Source of the DNA: Acholoe squamosa
Lineage: Eukaryota > Annelida > Polychaeta > Phyllodocida > Polynoidae
Assembly: GCA_949317995.1 (NCBI GenBank)
Contig: OX439036.1
Span: forward strand, 3,155,207-3,219,206
Direction of reading: 5' to 3'
Length of the DNA stretch: 64,000 nt
Every line of letters begins with the position of its first letter. Within the stretch, counting starts at the first letter, position 1. This document shows positions 44,790-55,430 of this stretch, one piece after another. The translations under genes were made by a program, and so were the position numbers. A model generated the notes under the pieces. The model did not search any database and was not told the DNA's origin. It saw only the letters and a list, made by a program, of their open reading frames with translations.

Positions 44790-46080
44790 CCCCTTAGGTA
44801 GGGCCTGGTTTACTAAAAATAAAATTTACATAAGATAGTTTAATATTAGACAGAAATACAATAGAACCCACATATGGAGTAGTACACATTCCACTTTTAT
44901 TTGACATAATTTCGTTTCATTTTTTCATTTTCGAGCAACTATATTTACACATAATTTAATACAAGTCCACACTCTCTACATATCATAGTTGAATATAGCA
45001 TAGGAATACGATAGAACCCACACATGGAACAATACACATTTTAATTATATTTACAAGTCGCTGATTACAAGCTTACATACAAACTATCTTGGTGTTTTAT
45101 CTATACATGAATCGTGATACATTGTGGGAGGTCTTTGTCCGGTTCATATATGTTGTCCCTGGTGAATCTATGGTGGTGTCTGGTGTATATATGGGTCAGG
45201 TCGTCAGAAAGTGTAAGATTTTGCCTTTGAAGGCCCTGAAAAACTAATTTTCTAATTACTTCATATAACCTTAACAAAATTGTCAAGGTACATCTCCTCA
45301 GCTCAGAGGACCAAAAAATACCGATCTAGGCCATCCGGTTCCATTTTTATTGCTTGTTTTGTGTCATGTAACGTCCGGTACCAAAATAATGAAATATGGA
45401 GGTAATTGAAGTTGCTCTCATTAATATAAGAATGTCCCATTATGCATAACAAACACATGAAATAACAAGGTGAATATGTCTATTATTGATTACAGAATGG
45501 AACAAAATTTGAGTTATGCATGTACAGTAGACTGCCTCCTACATGATGATAAAAGTACTGGATGTTACGTAACGTCCGGTACTTTTATCAGAATTATTTC
45601 ACATAAGCTGCTCTCATATGAAGACAAATGCTGGTAGACACACAATTTCTTCACCAAAGTAGGGGATGATAGTATTATATACCATTTTATTATTCCATAA
45701 ATTGTAACATATTATTGTATTAATCAAAGAATATCTAAGAAATTAATACATAGGTTGGTTCTAAGAGCTATAAGAGCGCTCAAACTTTGTATAAGAGCAT
45801 TCATGCCCCACTGCACACCAGCCAGGTCAGTTAGACAGAGGTTATGACATCAAAGGGTCCGACCTAATGGTTCACTGCACAATATAATAAACCTGAGGGT
45901 CTCAGTGTGCGACCTCATGGTTCAGTGCACAAACTAATAAGTTGTAAGTGAATGCAACCGGCCGTCACGGGTGCCTAGGTCGCTCCTGAGCGACCTAGGT
46001 CAAATATCAAAGCATCTATGGAAAGCCCAAAATATGACGGTCAAAATGAGCTTAAGATTAAGGAAGTTACGCCATAGAGA
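44790..46080. other. Non-coding stretch with inverted-repeat motifs
   Basis: A word ATAGAACCCACAYATGGA occurs at about 44868 and 45012 in partly duplicated sequence. A near-perfect palindrome spans 45548-45589 (19 of 21 arm positions pair). The right arm, GTAACGTCCGGTAC, also occurs at 45368-45381, and inverted at 46984-46997. No gene is supported. Confidence 0.5.
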
Positions 46081-46800
46081 CGGATTCGACCTCCGAATGC
46101 ACTACAGACGAACCAGCGCGAGTTACGCGCCTGTCAAGCGGGCATTATAAACTTGGCATATTCAACTCTGCGCATGCCCAAAATGGCGTTGTAACGGCGT
46201 AAACTTCCGAGATATGGGGGTTTGAAGTTACAGAACCGACAAGACAATGGGGGACACAGCAGCGTCCATGGGGGTCCTTTGTGCACCCAGTGACACATGA
46301 AAGACTCCCCTCAAACAATTGCAGAGTTAGGCAGATGCCACTGGCCCCAGTCAGTCTGAGGTGCAATGCCAAGATTTGCTTCAAATAGCCTGCCTGCACC
46401 CCCTAGAAGGCAGAACATCCAGAACCGCTCCAGAGGTAACATCTCCAGTCATCTCCTGCTACCTGCTATACCACTGCACTATGGTGAAACTATGCTAGAC
46501 AGGCATTGGTTTCCATCATTAGTGGCCAGAGGCTATCTTCCTCAAGACATCCACCAGAGGGTAAAGTTATTCATTATTACATTATTCCTCTAAGCAGCAG
46601 GTCAGGAGCTAGGTGTGGGAACCCACCTAGAACTATGCTGGACATTGTATTATTATTACCTCACAGGTGGAGTGGAACAGAACATTATACTTTATAAACT
46701 ATTGTATATTTACTGTATGTGCAATTTACCTGCATATTAACAACTGTGTGATTGATATTTCTTACATGTTGCCTAAAGCCGAATAAACCAGTGATAACTG
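46081..46800 (+). other. Possible short transcription unit
   Basis: A CpG-containing patch at 46080-46215 has a TGCGCATGC (NRF1-type) word near 46170 and AAAATGGCG (YY1-type) near 46180, plus a near-perfect inverted repeat GGAAGTTACGCC/GGCGTAAACTTCC. A 75-codon frame follows (46366-46593) without a recognised domain, and AATAAA lies at about 46782. The order resembles a small promoter-to-poly(A) unit. It could equally be a repeat fragment. Confidence 0.25.
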
Positions 46801-47400
46801 GAAATAACACTATTTATATGAGCCTGATGTATTTACACCATATACCACTAGTCATATGATATTTCTCATATGTCAACTTGATCATGCACAATTACTAGTA
46901 TGACAATAGGGCCCTTCATATGGGTAATAACAAAGATTTTGAAGCTTCATGTTTTCCATGTTTTATAACCGATTTAGATTTAGGTACCGGACGTTACAAA
47001 TTACAGATTCCATTTTGAAAGACACATCATGAAAAATTCTAACTTAGTAACATGTCCAAACCTCATGGAAATGATACCTATGATCATATAACATACAAAA
47101 AATAACTTTGGGATACTCTATAGTGTTCTTTATTCAATACAGGACACTTCTAAAAAATACAAAAAGTATAAAAAAGAACAAATTTGGCCATTTTTTCACT
47201 TCGGTAGGTTATAAGCCCTAGAGCTTTTGATGGATGACCACAAATTTACATTTTTCTGATGGCCCTAAGTGTTTTCTATCAAATGAGACTATGTAAGACA
47301 AGATTGGTTCACAACTTCTTTCTCCAGAGCCATAAAAGTCCAAAATGACCCAAAAACAATAAATCTACTGCTTTCTGGCGACCTGACCCATATGTTGTTT
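46801..47400. other. Non-coding, with a dispersed repeat copy
   Basis: The inverted AACGTCCGGTAC-family motif lies at 46983-46998. From about 47150 to 47375 the sequence resembles 55225-55425 (shared words include CCCTAAGTGTTTTCT and CCCAAAAACAATAAA-like text), so this is one copy of an unnamed dispersed repeat. Confidence 0.45.
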
Positions 47401-47401
47401 C

Positions 47402-47750
47402 TCATTTATCTACTGTCTCCTCTGACGTTACAGCGTCAAAAAACACAGAAGATGTTTGTCCGAAAGGAAAAACTCCTCCACGCTTCATTCTGAAAAGCTG
47501 CAACTCGTTGTCCAGAGAGTTCAATTTCTTCACCATTTCGGTCAGCAAAATTTTGCTCTGTGGACTTAGGTTCACACTTTCCGAGGCCAATGGGCAGGTA
47601 GGAGAATGTCCGAAATGTTCCATGGTGATGTCGTCACTTTCTAACCATGTGTTTATAGCGACTCCACATTCTGGCATTGAACAACTTCCTTACCTCCGAT
47701 GTAAAAGACTGCACAGGCGGGGAGTTTCTCTGTGAAAGTGTTGAGTCTCC
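47402..47750 (-). pseudogene. BIR (inhibitor-of-apoptosis) domain fragment
   Basis: The frame from 47677 has CGVAINTW, then EHFGHSPTC, with spacing C-x16-H-x6-C, exactly the BIR zinc pattern. The preceding half of the domain (LNTFTEKLPACAVFYIGG and the first Cys) is in another frame just upstream at about 47740-47680, so one frameshift splits the domain. A Leu-rich helical tail follows to 47402. BIR domains bind caspases or adaptor peptides and block cell death. No RING finger is seen. It lies on the same strand as, and downstream of, two Death domains. It could be an exon of one gene or an independent remnant. Confidence 0.65.
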
Positions 47751-48078
47751 TTGATAAATTGACGAAAAATGCATACTTGATCATTCTTTTAGGTAGGTAG
47801 GTAACATGGTGGGAGCAGTGACGATGGTGGTAGTAGCTGTGTCGAGTGTGGACGTACCAGTGGTAGGCAAGGTGGTAAATGAGACACCAGAGACATGATG
47901 TAAGTGGTTCATATAAATGTGTTTAATCCCCTTTCCAGCTGCATACTCTCTGTCTCCACCACATTCCTGTGTAGCGACTTAAGATCTGATTTCTGTGGTG
48001 CACACCTCTGCCTCCTTTAGATAATTCACCAGACCCTTCCAAAATTACCCTCCATGTCTCATCTCTTTTTCTTTGTTT
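47751..48078. other. Gap between BIR and Death-domain segments
   Basis: No domain is recognised. The part at 47870-47990 resembles 48838-48965 (shared TTTCCAGCTG and CTGTGTAGCGACTTA), so the two Death-domain units appear to be a tandem duplication of about 970 bases. Confidence 0.4.
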
Positions 48079-48867
48079 TCAAAGTGAAGCAATATATATG
48101 GCCACGTCAAACCTCCTCATGCCATCCATCATCACTTGAATGAGCTGATGATGTGTACTTTTGGGTTTAGCTTGCCACATTTTCAACACTCTAAAGGCGT
48201 GGAGAGACATATCTTGTTCCGGTTGTTGAGCAATACTATTTAGCTTTTCAGACGTCAAGTCTAAATATGTCCCCATATCTTTCCATACCCTGGATAGAGT
48301 TTCAGACATGGTGACAAAGTACCTCTCCATTGAAAACTGGCCGGGGTTGTTGTAATCCAATTTGTATGTCTTGAAAAAGTTCTGCTACTGAAGCAACAGA
48401 TCTTGTCAATGAACTCTCAAGTAGGCATGGTGGAGTTCTCCCCAACTGGCATGAGGCGTAGTTTTAGACCACCAAGTTTGGAACATCTCCATACACATAT
48501 CCTGCACCGTCTTGATAACGACCATCTCCTGCAGACAATCATAGGCGATGTCCAAGTAGATTCCCAATTTCTTCCAAGATCCAACTAACAGCCTTCCTAT
48601 ATCATGAAGCAAACAATCACTATATGTAAAATTATTTTCACACATGATACTGTTATCTTGTACACTCACTTCACGTACATCAGAGCCAGATAGGGAGGAA
48701 GTATTTTCAAGACTCATCTCATCTGCAAAAACTTCAGAAATCACTTGATGAAGGTCGGTAGGGGGGCAGATAGGCAGGCAGCCGGCTGGTAGGTGGTCCT
48801 GGTGATGGTAAAGGAAGTGGCGGTAGGCGCGGTAGTCGTAGTGGTCAGCAGTGATATATCTTTCCAA
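48079..48867 (-). pseudogene. Tandem Death domains
   Basis: Two segments in one frame, 48867-48406 and 48360-48079, are separated by only two stop codons within about 45 bases. The first holds a Death-domain pattern in its last 80 residues (LLHDIGRLL, SWKKLGIYLDI, MFQTWWSK, ASWGELHHAYL). The second is almost entirely a Death domain (LSRVWKDMGTYLDL, FRVLKMWQ, MRRFDVAIYI). Death domains pair with one another in apoptotic and innate-immune signalling. The duplication of flanking sequence supports tandem exon or gene duplication. The two stops may be mutations or lie in a small intron. Confidence 0.65.
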
Positions 48868-49626
48868 GAGAAATTGGGTTGCTTTATATATGGTGATCTA
48901 GACCTATTTCCAGCTGGATACTTCCCACCGCCTTTACCTTTCTGTGTAGCGACTTATCTGCATGAGCATTTTGAATTTGTTAACATGAAACAGGCGGAAA
49001 GACACTGTGACAAGTGTATTTGGTGGGATTAGGGGTGATTCAAGTGGAAAGGTATTTTGATAAATGTATTTTGGTGGGATTACATGGAGTTAAAACCGTG
49101 ATAATTACCTTAATCGGCTTTACGCTCGTTAAGGTATTATGAGATTCCTCAATTTTTACTTCTCCTCTTGTTAACAGGGGCTGTGTAATTGCGACCAACT
49201 GCTCTTTGAAGTTTTCTGACTCTATTTAGACAAACTTTCATCTGGATCATCCCACGGTTTGGTTTACCTGTTGAGGGTAGGTGAAATTAGATTCATAGAT
49301 ACCCTACCGAGTGAGTATATCTAAAGCCGACTTTGATCCTGCTGGAACTTTTTTTTTTTTCATCTACCCTTTGATGATCTAAGAATGGAGTGAAGTTTTT
49401 ATCCAGATTCTCCTATTGTTTATTTCCCCTGTGGATGACAGGTGAAATTGTTTTTATAGGAGTCCTACCGAGCGAGGGTCTCTCCTGTGACTACAGGATA
49501 ATCCTCTTTTCTAAGAGACGTCAAAGCCTCCTTTCATCTATTCTGCACTAAGCGACTTATCTTCAGAGGAATATGAAAGGGTAGGAGAAAATTTCATTCA
49601 CTCACACTCTCTTTGCAACCCTCACC
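48868..49626. promoter_or_regulatory. Divergent intergenic region
   Basis: It separates minus-strand Death/BIR segments from plus-strand frames, so it may hold divergent promoters; no clear TATA was assigned. A short duplication (TGTATTTTGGTGGGATTA and TGTATTTGGTGGGATTA) lies at 49015-49081. A looser duplication with CCTACCGAGTGAG and CCTACCGAGCGAG lies at about 49303 and 49466. Confidence 0.35.
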
Positions 49627-50126
49627 ATGAGTAGGAGACCGTCTAAGCTACAGCTCTTGAGGAAGACGAGAAGGACCAACAAGAGTTCATTGTTTTTTCC
49701 TGCTGCTGAAGATGATGCTACTGCAGATGCTCCTGCATACAACCCACATGGTGAAACGGGTAGTGGTGTTACTGCTGCTGGTGCTGGTGCTGGTGCTGCA
49801 ACTGCTACTGCTGCTGCTGCTGATAACGACGGCGCTACTGTTGACGGTGGGTCTCATACATCTCCTTACTGGACACCAATGTTTTATACCCCCCTGCTGC
49901 TGCTTCTCCTGCTGCTGCTGCTGATGCTGCTGATGCTAATACTGATGCTGATGCTGATGCTAATGCTGATCATTATCACCCTTACGCTGGAGAAGCCCGT
50001 GCTGATGCAAATACAGCTGACGTAGACACACACGATTGCAGTCATGCGGATTATTTGGAGACCCCCACTTGGCAGAAACAGAGGAAGAAAATGAGGAGGA
50101 GGAAAAAGAAACGGAGGAAGAGTTGA
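49627..50126 (+). pseudogene. Ala/Asp-rich protein with basic ends
   Basis: This starts MSRRPSKLQLLRKTRRTNK and is then Ala/Gly/Thr-rich, coded by GCT-type triplets. Near 49890 the ATG frame turns into a Leu/Met run. The adjacent frame instead continues an Ala/Asp-rich sequence (DANTDADADANADHYH) and ends in a very basic tail (QRKKMRRRKKKRRKS) at 50126, so one frameshift is likely. The charge pattern suggests a nucleic-acid-binding or virion-core-like protein, but no domain is recognised. It precedes the polymerase remnant on the same strand. Confidence 0.4.
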
Positions 50127-50297
50127 CTTCTCCAGCTGTTGCTCAAAGATCCCCCTTTCTACTCACCACCGCTATTGTGAAGTCTCTAAGAACCACCGGC
50201 TTCTGCTTTCCATCAGGGGACACCAACGTCAAGCAGAGTCGAAGCGAGTTTTTTCTTACCTCCCCGACTTACTCACCCCCCACAACCACGACCGACG

Positions 50298-50876
50298 GTG
50301 CGTCGTTATCCTCATTCAAAAGTCCCGAGATACCGACGTGAGCGTTGCTCCTGTTCTGCTGTTTATTCAGCTCGCACTCTTCTTACTTTGAAACCCTCTA
50401 CGGCTATCAAGAGGGGTATTACCAAGAGTGGTGACCAGGCGTCCAAGAAGAGAAAAGCTGTAGTGAAATGTGAACCACCAGCACCTTCTACAGTCCCCGG
50501 ATTGGAGTTCTTCATTGACAGTTTGAAGCTGGAGATCTGGCTCAACAGGGTTAGGATCTTCAAGGAACGCTACAGTGCCGTAAAGTGCACCTCAATGCCC
50601 ACCAGAAAAGTAAACTTCACCACTGACGCACTCCTCAAGCTAATAGCGACCATCACTGATGTCCAAGTACAGATACACGACAGAGCGGTTTCTCAAGGAC
50701 TTCCCAATTACAACACATGGTTCGTTGTCCTGGATCTAGAAAGCGCACTGTATGTTGCTGTCAGCTACCACAAGGGTAAGAATGTCATCCACATGCGCAG
50801 GTACGTAGGACCCCAGGAAAACACCAACACAGGACGGTGTGACGCTTTCGACCAAAGCAATGAAAGGACTGGGTGA
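50298..50876 (+). CDS. Hypothetical protein, 192 codons
   Basis: An Arg/Ser-rich N-terminus and a Lys/Arg cluster (ASKKRKAVVK, a possible nuclear signal) are followed by about 120 residues that look folded (FFIDSLKLEIWLNRVRIFKE to NYNTWFVVLDLESALYVAVSYH). No family is recognised. It lies between the Ala-rich frame and the polymerase remnant, same strand, and may belong to the same virus-like element. The true start is uncertain, because the region 50126-50298 also contains a Glu-rich frame (50036-50341) in another register. Confidence 0.4.
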   Translation: MRRYPHSKVPRYRRERCSCSAVYSARTLLTLKPSTAIKRGITKSGDQASKKRKAVVKCEPPAPSTVPGLEFFIDSLKLEIWLNRVRIFKERYSAVKCTSMPTRKVNFTTDALLKLIATITDVQVQIHDRAVSQGLPNYNTWFVVLDLESALYVAVSYHKGKNVIHMRRYVGPQENTNTGRCDAFDQSNERTG

Positions 50877-51007
50877 GAAAAAAGAGATTATCCTTGAATT
50901 TCTTGATAAAAATGATTGAGACGTGTGTGAGATAGTGTTGATATATGACATGTATGTAGGTGTATATATTTTGTGTAGGTTTGTTGCGTATATAGGTGTA
51001 CAGGTAA

Positions 51008-51009
<2 letters not shown>

Positions 51010-51073
<64 letters not shown>

Positions 51074-51074
51074 G
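51010..51074. repeat. (GATA)n microsatellite
   Basis: About 16 tandem GATA units lie between the hypothetical frame and the polymerase remnant. Confidence 0.95.
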
Positions 51075-51190
51075 AAAAATATTGAAAAAAAAATTCTCTT
51101 CACATATAAGTAACTCAGTGAAAATGGATCATCATATCTGTGAAAAGTGGTTCAAAAAATTTAAAAGCGTATACAATTAAGACAGACAAG

Positions 51191-52800
51191 TAGAAGTGTA
51201 GGGTGATACCTGAATTTTGTCCTCTATGCGGCAAAGGAAATTGCAAAAAAATTACCTGTCGACAAGAATCTCTGGACGGAGTGACTATTCCTCCGATAAT
51301 ATGCACTATACCAGAGGGTGAGGAAATATTCACCAGGAATTGGCCCGCAATACAAACAGGATTCAGGACACATGGGAATCACATGAATGTAACAAACTTA
51401 AGACTACCAACCAGTGAGTTGAGTAACGCTGTAGATACTATGCGTCAGATTCACATCACGCAAACATTCAGATACAAAGTGGATTTGTCAGTAGGGTTAA
51501 TTTTACAACACAGAGAAAACAGAAACAAACTACGGTATTTTCACTCTTCCCAAAACAATGCCACTCTTTTACAACCCCTTCCCACTATAACTAATTCAGA
51601 AACTTTGGAAGAGCTTCTATCCCTCATGGAAAACACTGTCACTTCGGAAGAAGTACAGAAACTTTGCGACTCTGACACCAAGTGAAAAGTTCCTTTCACT
51701 TATACAAGACCCGCAAACATGCTTCAGAATTGTTGCGTCAGTTTGATTCCACAGCAAAACCATAAACCTTTCCAGGTTTGATCATTAGAGAACTTGTTTG
51801 ATATATAAATAGCAGTTTTCACCACCCGAGAGGGAGAGGTCAGACCCTGAAAAACCAAGTTACCCTGATCAGTCAACCTTCTAAAACATCGGCCACCCAA
51901 GGTAAAGTCAACCTACACCTGTCCGCAACACATGGTTTGCATGTGTCCCTCGTTATGGATTTCAATGAATACGCTGGCATCTACAAATGTCCTGAGTGTA
52001 AGTTGGCGTTCACGACTAAGTTCTTACTGAAAAGACACAGGAACCAACTTTCCCCTTGCAAACAAGTCACCTTGAAATACGTAGGTGGAATCTACCAAAA
52101 TTTGAAAACGGTTTTCGAAGCACTAGCAGATTTTTCCATTTTTCCTCCCAAGGGAGTTTCAAAAATGTTCCCTTACAAAATTACCTTTTTTCAGACTGTC
52201 CAAAGAACCGTCAACCTAACATGTGTCAGTCCTGTGGGAACACGTCCCTCTGTCAGCTAGCATCGCATCCGACTTTCCAGGACGAGAAGGTCCAGTCTGC
52301 TTTGTGAGACAATCTGACACAGATTCAGACCCCTTGTTGAATAGGGTTTTGAATTACATAAATGACACCACCAAGTGCTAGAACTTTACCGGCCAATGTT
52401 AGCGAAGTGAGATGAGAGGATAGCCTTTAGTTGAACTGAAAAATAGACTTTTGATATATCTCCGCCAAGTTGCGGTTGTAGGTTTCAACTCGGGGCGTTA
52501 TGACTTAAATCTGATCAAAGTACAGCTTCACTCGTTCTTCTCCTCCAAAGACTGAGAGAATGAAGAATTCAGCGTCATAAAGAGAAGTAACCAATACTTG
52601 GCTATTTACACTCGGCACACTGTTTTCATGGATGTAGTAAACTATTTAGCACCTGGTTATAACTACGCAAATTATCTACTACCTTTCACCTGAAATCAGC
52701 ACAAAGGTCACTTTCGTTACGAATGGATGACATCTACCAGGAAACTGGAAAACAGAACACTACTACTAAGATCTGCATTTGACACCAATTGAAAGTACTT
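51191..52800 (+). pseudogene. Protein-primed family-B DNA polymerase remnant (virus-like element)
   Basis: A first frame (51203-51685) has a Cys-rich start (CPLCGKGNCKKITC) and an N-terminal region ending in a Glu/Leu-rich helix. A second (51937-52260) has a C2HC finger (CPECKLAF, then KRHRNQLSPC), followed by KYVGGIYQNLKTVFEAL and FPYKITF, where the first exonuclease motif would follow. Downstream (about 52455-52790) there is GFNSGRYDLNLIK, matching the second exonuclease motif, and FMDVVNYLAPGY. These are features of the polymerase type in Polinton/adinto-like and related elements. Several stops and shifts separate the pieces, and the palm domain with the catalytic Asp residues is absent beyond 52800. 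It is an old inactive copy. Confidence 0.6.
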
Positions 52801-54029
52801 TATTTTTTTAACCTTTTTTCTATACCCAAGTTATAGACACAGTGATAAATCCCCCATCAGTAAACTATATGAACATGGGAAATAATACTGATGCAGGTTA
52901 GATTGGAGAGATTTATTCCAGCCATGACAACACAAATGGTTGGCTCTCATTCTCACTCACAGCTGAGTGCACAATGCATACTTGCTTTATTGGTCTATCT
53001 TATGAGTTTATCTGTCTTTCTCTGTCTGTCTTTGCCTCTCTGTCTTTGTCTCTTTCTCTCTGCCTGTCTGTCTGTCTTTCTTTCTCTTTCCCTTTGCCTC
53101 TCTTTCTGTCTATCTAATGATTTGTTGCTGACTGTTACTCCTGCCACTTACATCTTTAAGGGCCATACAATAATGCATCATACCAATTGGTCTTCATGAT
53201 GCATGAATGCAGCCTTGGCAAGTTACTCATTCATGCATCATACCAACCATGTGGGGTTGATACGTCCATTTACTCAACAGGGCTGCATGATGTAAAAGTG
53301 GACAATCACCAAGATGCGCCTGAAAACTATTTTTTTTTCTCATCATGATAAACGAAACTGCTAATTCTACATTATAGCACTGTATCACCCAGATTCATGA
53401 AAATGCATGCATGATGCACTCCGGCATAAGCAGCTCTAATGGGTTAACATAGCCCAAGCAATCTAATGTTCGAAATCCCCAGAATGGGGCTATCGTTTTA
53501 ACGCGCCCCAACGTTACCCCATGAGCCTGTGACAAGCCATCCTCAAGGTCATCTCCAAGGCCAAGGTGAAGGTCATTGATCATGTGACCTCTAACACACA
53601 CCCACAATCTCTCACTAAATGCCTCATCTGAGTTCATTTTGTCCAATTGAATGTTTCCTGCTTTTACTGACAAAGAGGCCACTAGAAATAACTGCCCCTA
53701 AAGATGCTACAACTGAATTTTGTTGGCTTTCTGTAAATGTTCTGTCATGTTTGTACCGTTGGCCATAAGAAAATGGAATAAATAAAGTCTGAGATATTAT
53801 ACTTTCAGATGTATGTTTGCTTTTATGTATACATGTATATGTATTGGTCATTACTGTGAACTGCCCCACCTAAGGGGGTCAGGGGGTGAATATGACAAAC
53901 TCAGCATTACATATTAAGACTTTATTTTATTGATAACCCTATATCTTGGCTTTATGAAAAGGTTCATCCAAGTCATTAACTGCCAGGGGGTCAGTTTTTA
54001 TTGCAGTTGCAGTAAAATCATAAAATTTA
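52801..54029. other. Non-coding with CT-rich tract and AGGTCA half-sites
   Basis: A CT-rich tract occupies about 53010-53115. GCATCATACCAA occurs at 53174 and 53236 in a short duplicated context. AGGTCA half-sites occur at 53546 and 53570, with an inverted TGACCT at 53585. No gene is supported; the open frame at 53395-53682 (minus) is an antisense reading of this repeat-like text. Confidence 0.45.
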
Positions 54030-55225
54030 TTGATCACGCCCCTTAAACATACCTTATGCACCACACTATACCTTCAAACTCATCCTGTCATTACCAACTT
54101 AATGTCTGAAATAATACAATATCCAAGAATGTGCGTACAAAAAGTTGTAACTGTGGCTTGAAAACTCCCAAAATTGTCCAATATGTCATAAACTTGAGTT
54201 TGTGATTGTTCTAATTTTTTTACACACAACCAGAACTTTGGACTCAAAGAGTCAAAACCTGTTGCATAATCATAAAAATCAATTTATTTTATCTTCAACT
54301 TGCACACATCTTGTAACAATCACCATTTACCACTTATTTAGTACTTACTCTGTTTGGTTCACCCTCATTACTCTGTAAGGGGCGTCATGAATTGTCTATA
54401 CATATTTTAATATCATGGCTACTGTGTTAATATAACCAAACCCAGCATGATCTAACACACTAAAACAATGAGAAACACATAGAGGATATAGATAACAACA
54501 GGAAAGCATGTAAATAGTGAATAGTTGGCCTAAAATTGATTTCAAACTAGGGTGGGGCTACCGAAAAGAGTGCTTTCCAGGGGCTTGGGAGTAGCAGTGT
54601 TTAAAATCAAAGCCAGGGCCTTATTCTATCATATACACCACAAATGTGCATGCATTTGGGTGTAACAGGGCAGCTATAGGATCAGGAATCATTATATAAC
54701 GCCCCTTACACGATTCATCACGCCCCTTATATCTGGCAAGCAACTCTGGTTTAGGGCAACCAAGGCATGTACAGACTCATTTTTTTCTTTTTTAAATAGT
54801 AACTCATCAATAGATATATACCATATGATGGGTTAGATTAGCCGGAAATGATTATTATGGGCTGTACATACACAAGTGCTCTTTAAGGAAGTTTGGAGTC
54901 GACTTGAAAAAATACTTGAAAGTATATTGCCCGCAAACGGTGCGTGGTACACAAAAATATTTTTTACCAAAAAATCCCCTATACAGAGCCCGTTGATGGT
55001 GATGGAGAAGAAGCTTGAGGATAATATATTTATAACTGATCTTATGCCATAAATGATTCATCACGCCCCTTACATCACTATTTTCAATTTGAGACATATC
55101 TCCTCCGAAAAACATGGAAATGTTAGATAGGATCCCCCTTCCAAGGATTAGATGAAATTATGGTGGTTTTTAGCTGGTTTGATTGATAACATAGTGCCTT
55201 GAATAAGGTGGAAATTGAAAAAAAA
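54030..55225. repeat. Region with scattered ACGCCCCTTA motifs
   Basis: The word ACGCCCCTTA occurs at about 54038, 54703, 54721 and 55070, and inverted (TAAGGGGCGT) at about 54377. Each has TCAT or similar nearby. The spacing is irregular. No gene is supported. Confidence 0.5.
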
Positions 55226-55430
55226 CAAAACAATTTCAGGCCATTTTCCAACATTGGACCACCATATCTCAAAAAATATTAGTCTGACATACACAAATCT
55301 GCCCTCTTTTTTGAAGCCCTATGTGTTTTCTTGCAAGTGAGACCAGAAATAGGAAGAATGGTTAGATAATTTATATTCTAAGGCTACATGTATCCAAAAA
55401 GACCCCCAAAAACAAAAGGTGGGGCAATTG
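55225..55430 (+). repeat. Second copy of the dispersed repeat
   Basis: This resembles 47150-47375 in the same orientation, with shared CCCTATGTGTTTTCT and CCCCCAAAAACAAAA-like words at the same order and spacing. Confidence 0.4.

Noticed and set aside
45101..45286. Minus-strand 61-codon frame with a charged, protein-like look
   Set aside because: No domain, neighbours or splice signals support it; it resembles the end of a LINE protein only vaguely.
50888..51103. Minus-strand frame with repeated Ile-Tyr-Leu-Ser
   Set aside because: It is a translation of the GATA microsatellite.
53395..53682. Minus-strand 95-codon frame
   Set aside because: It covers repeat-like DNA with AGGTCA words and has no recognised domain.
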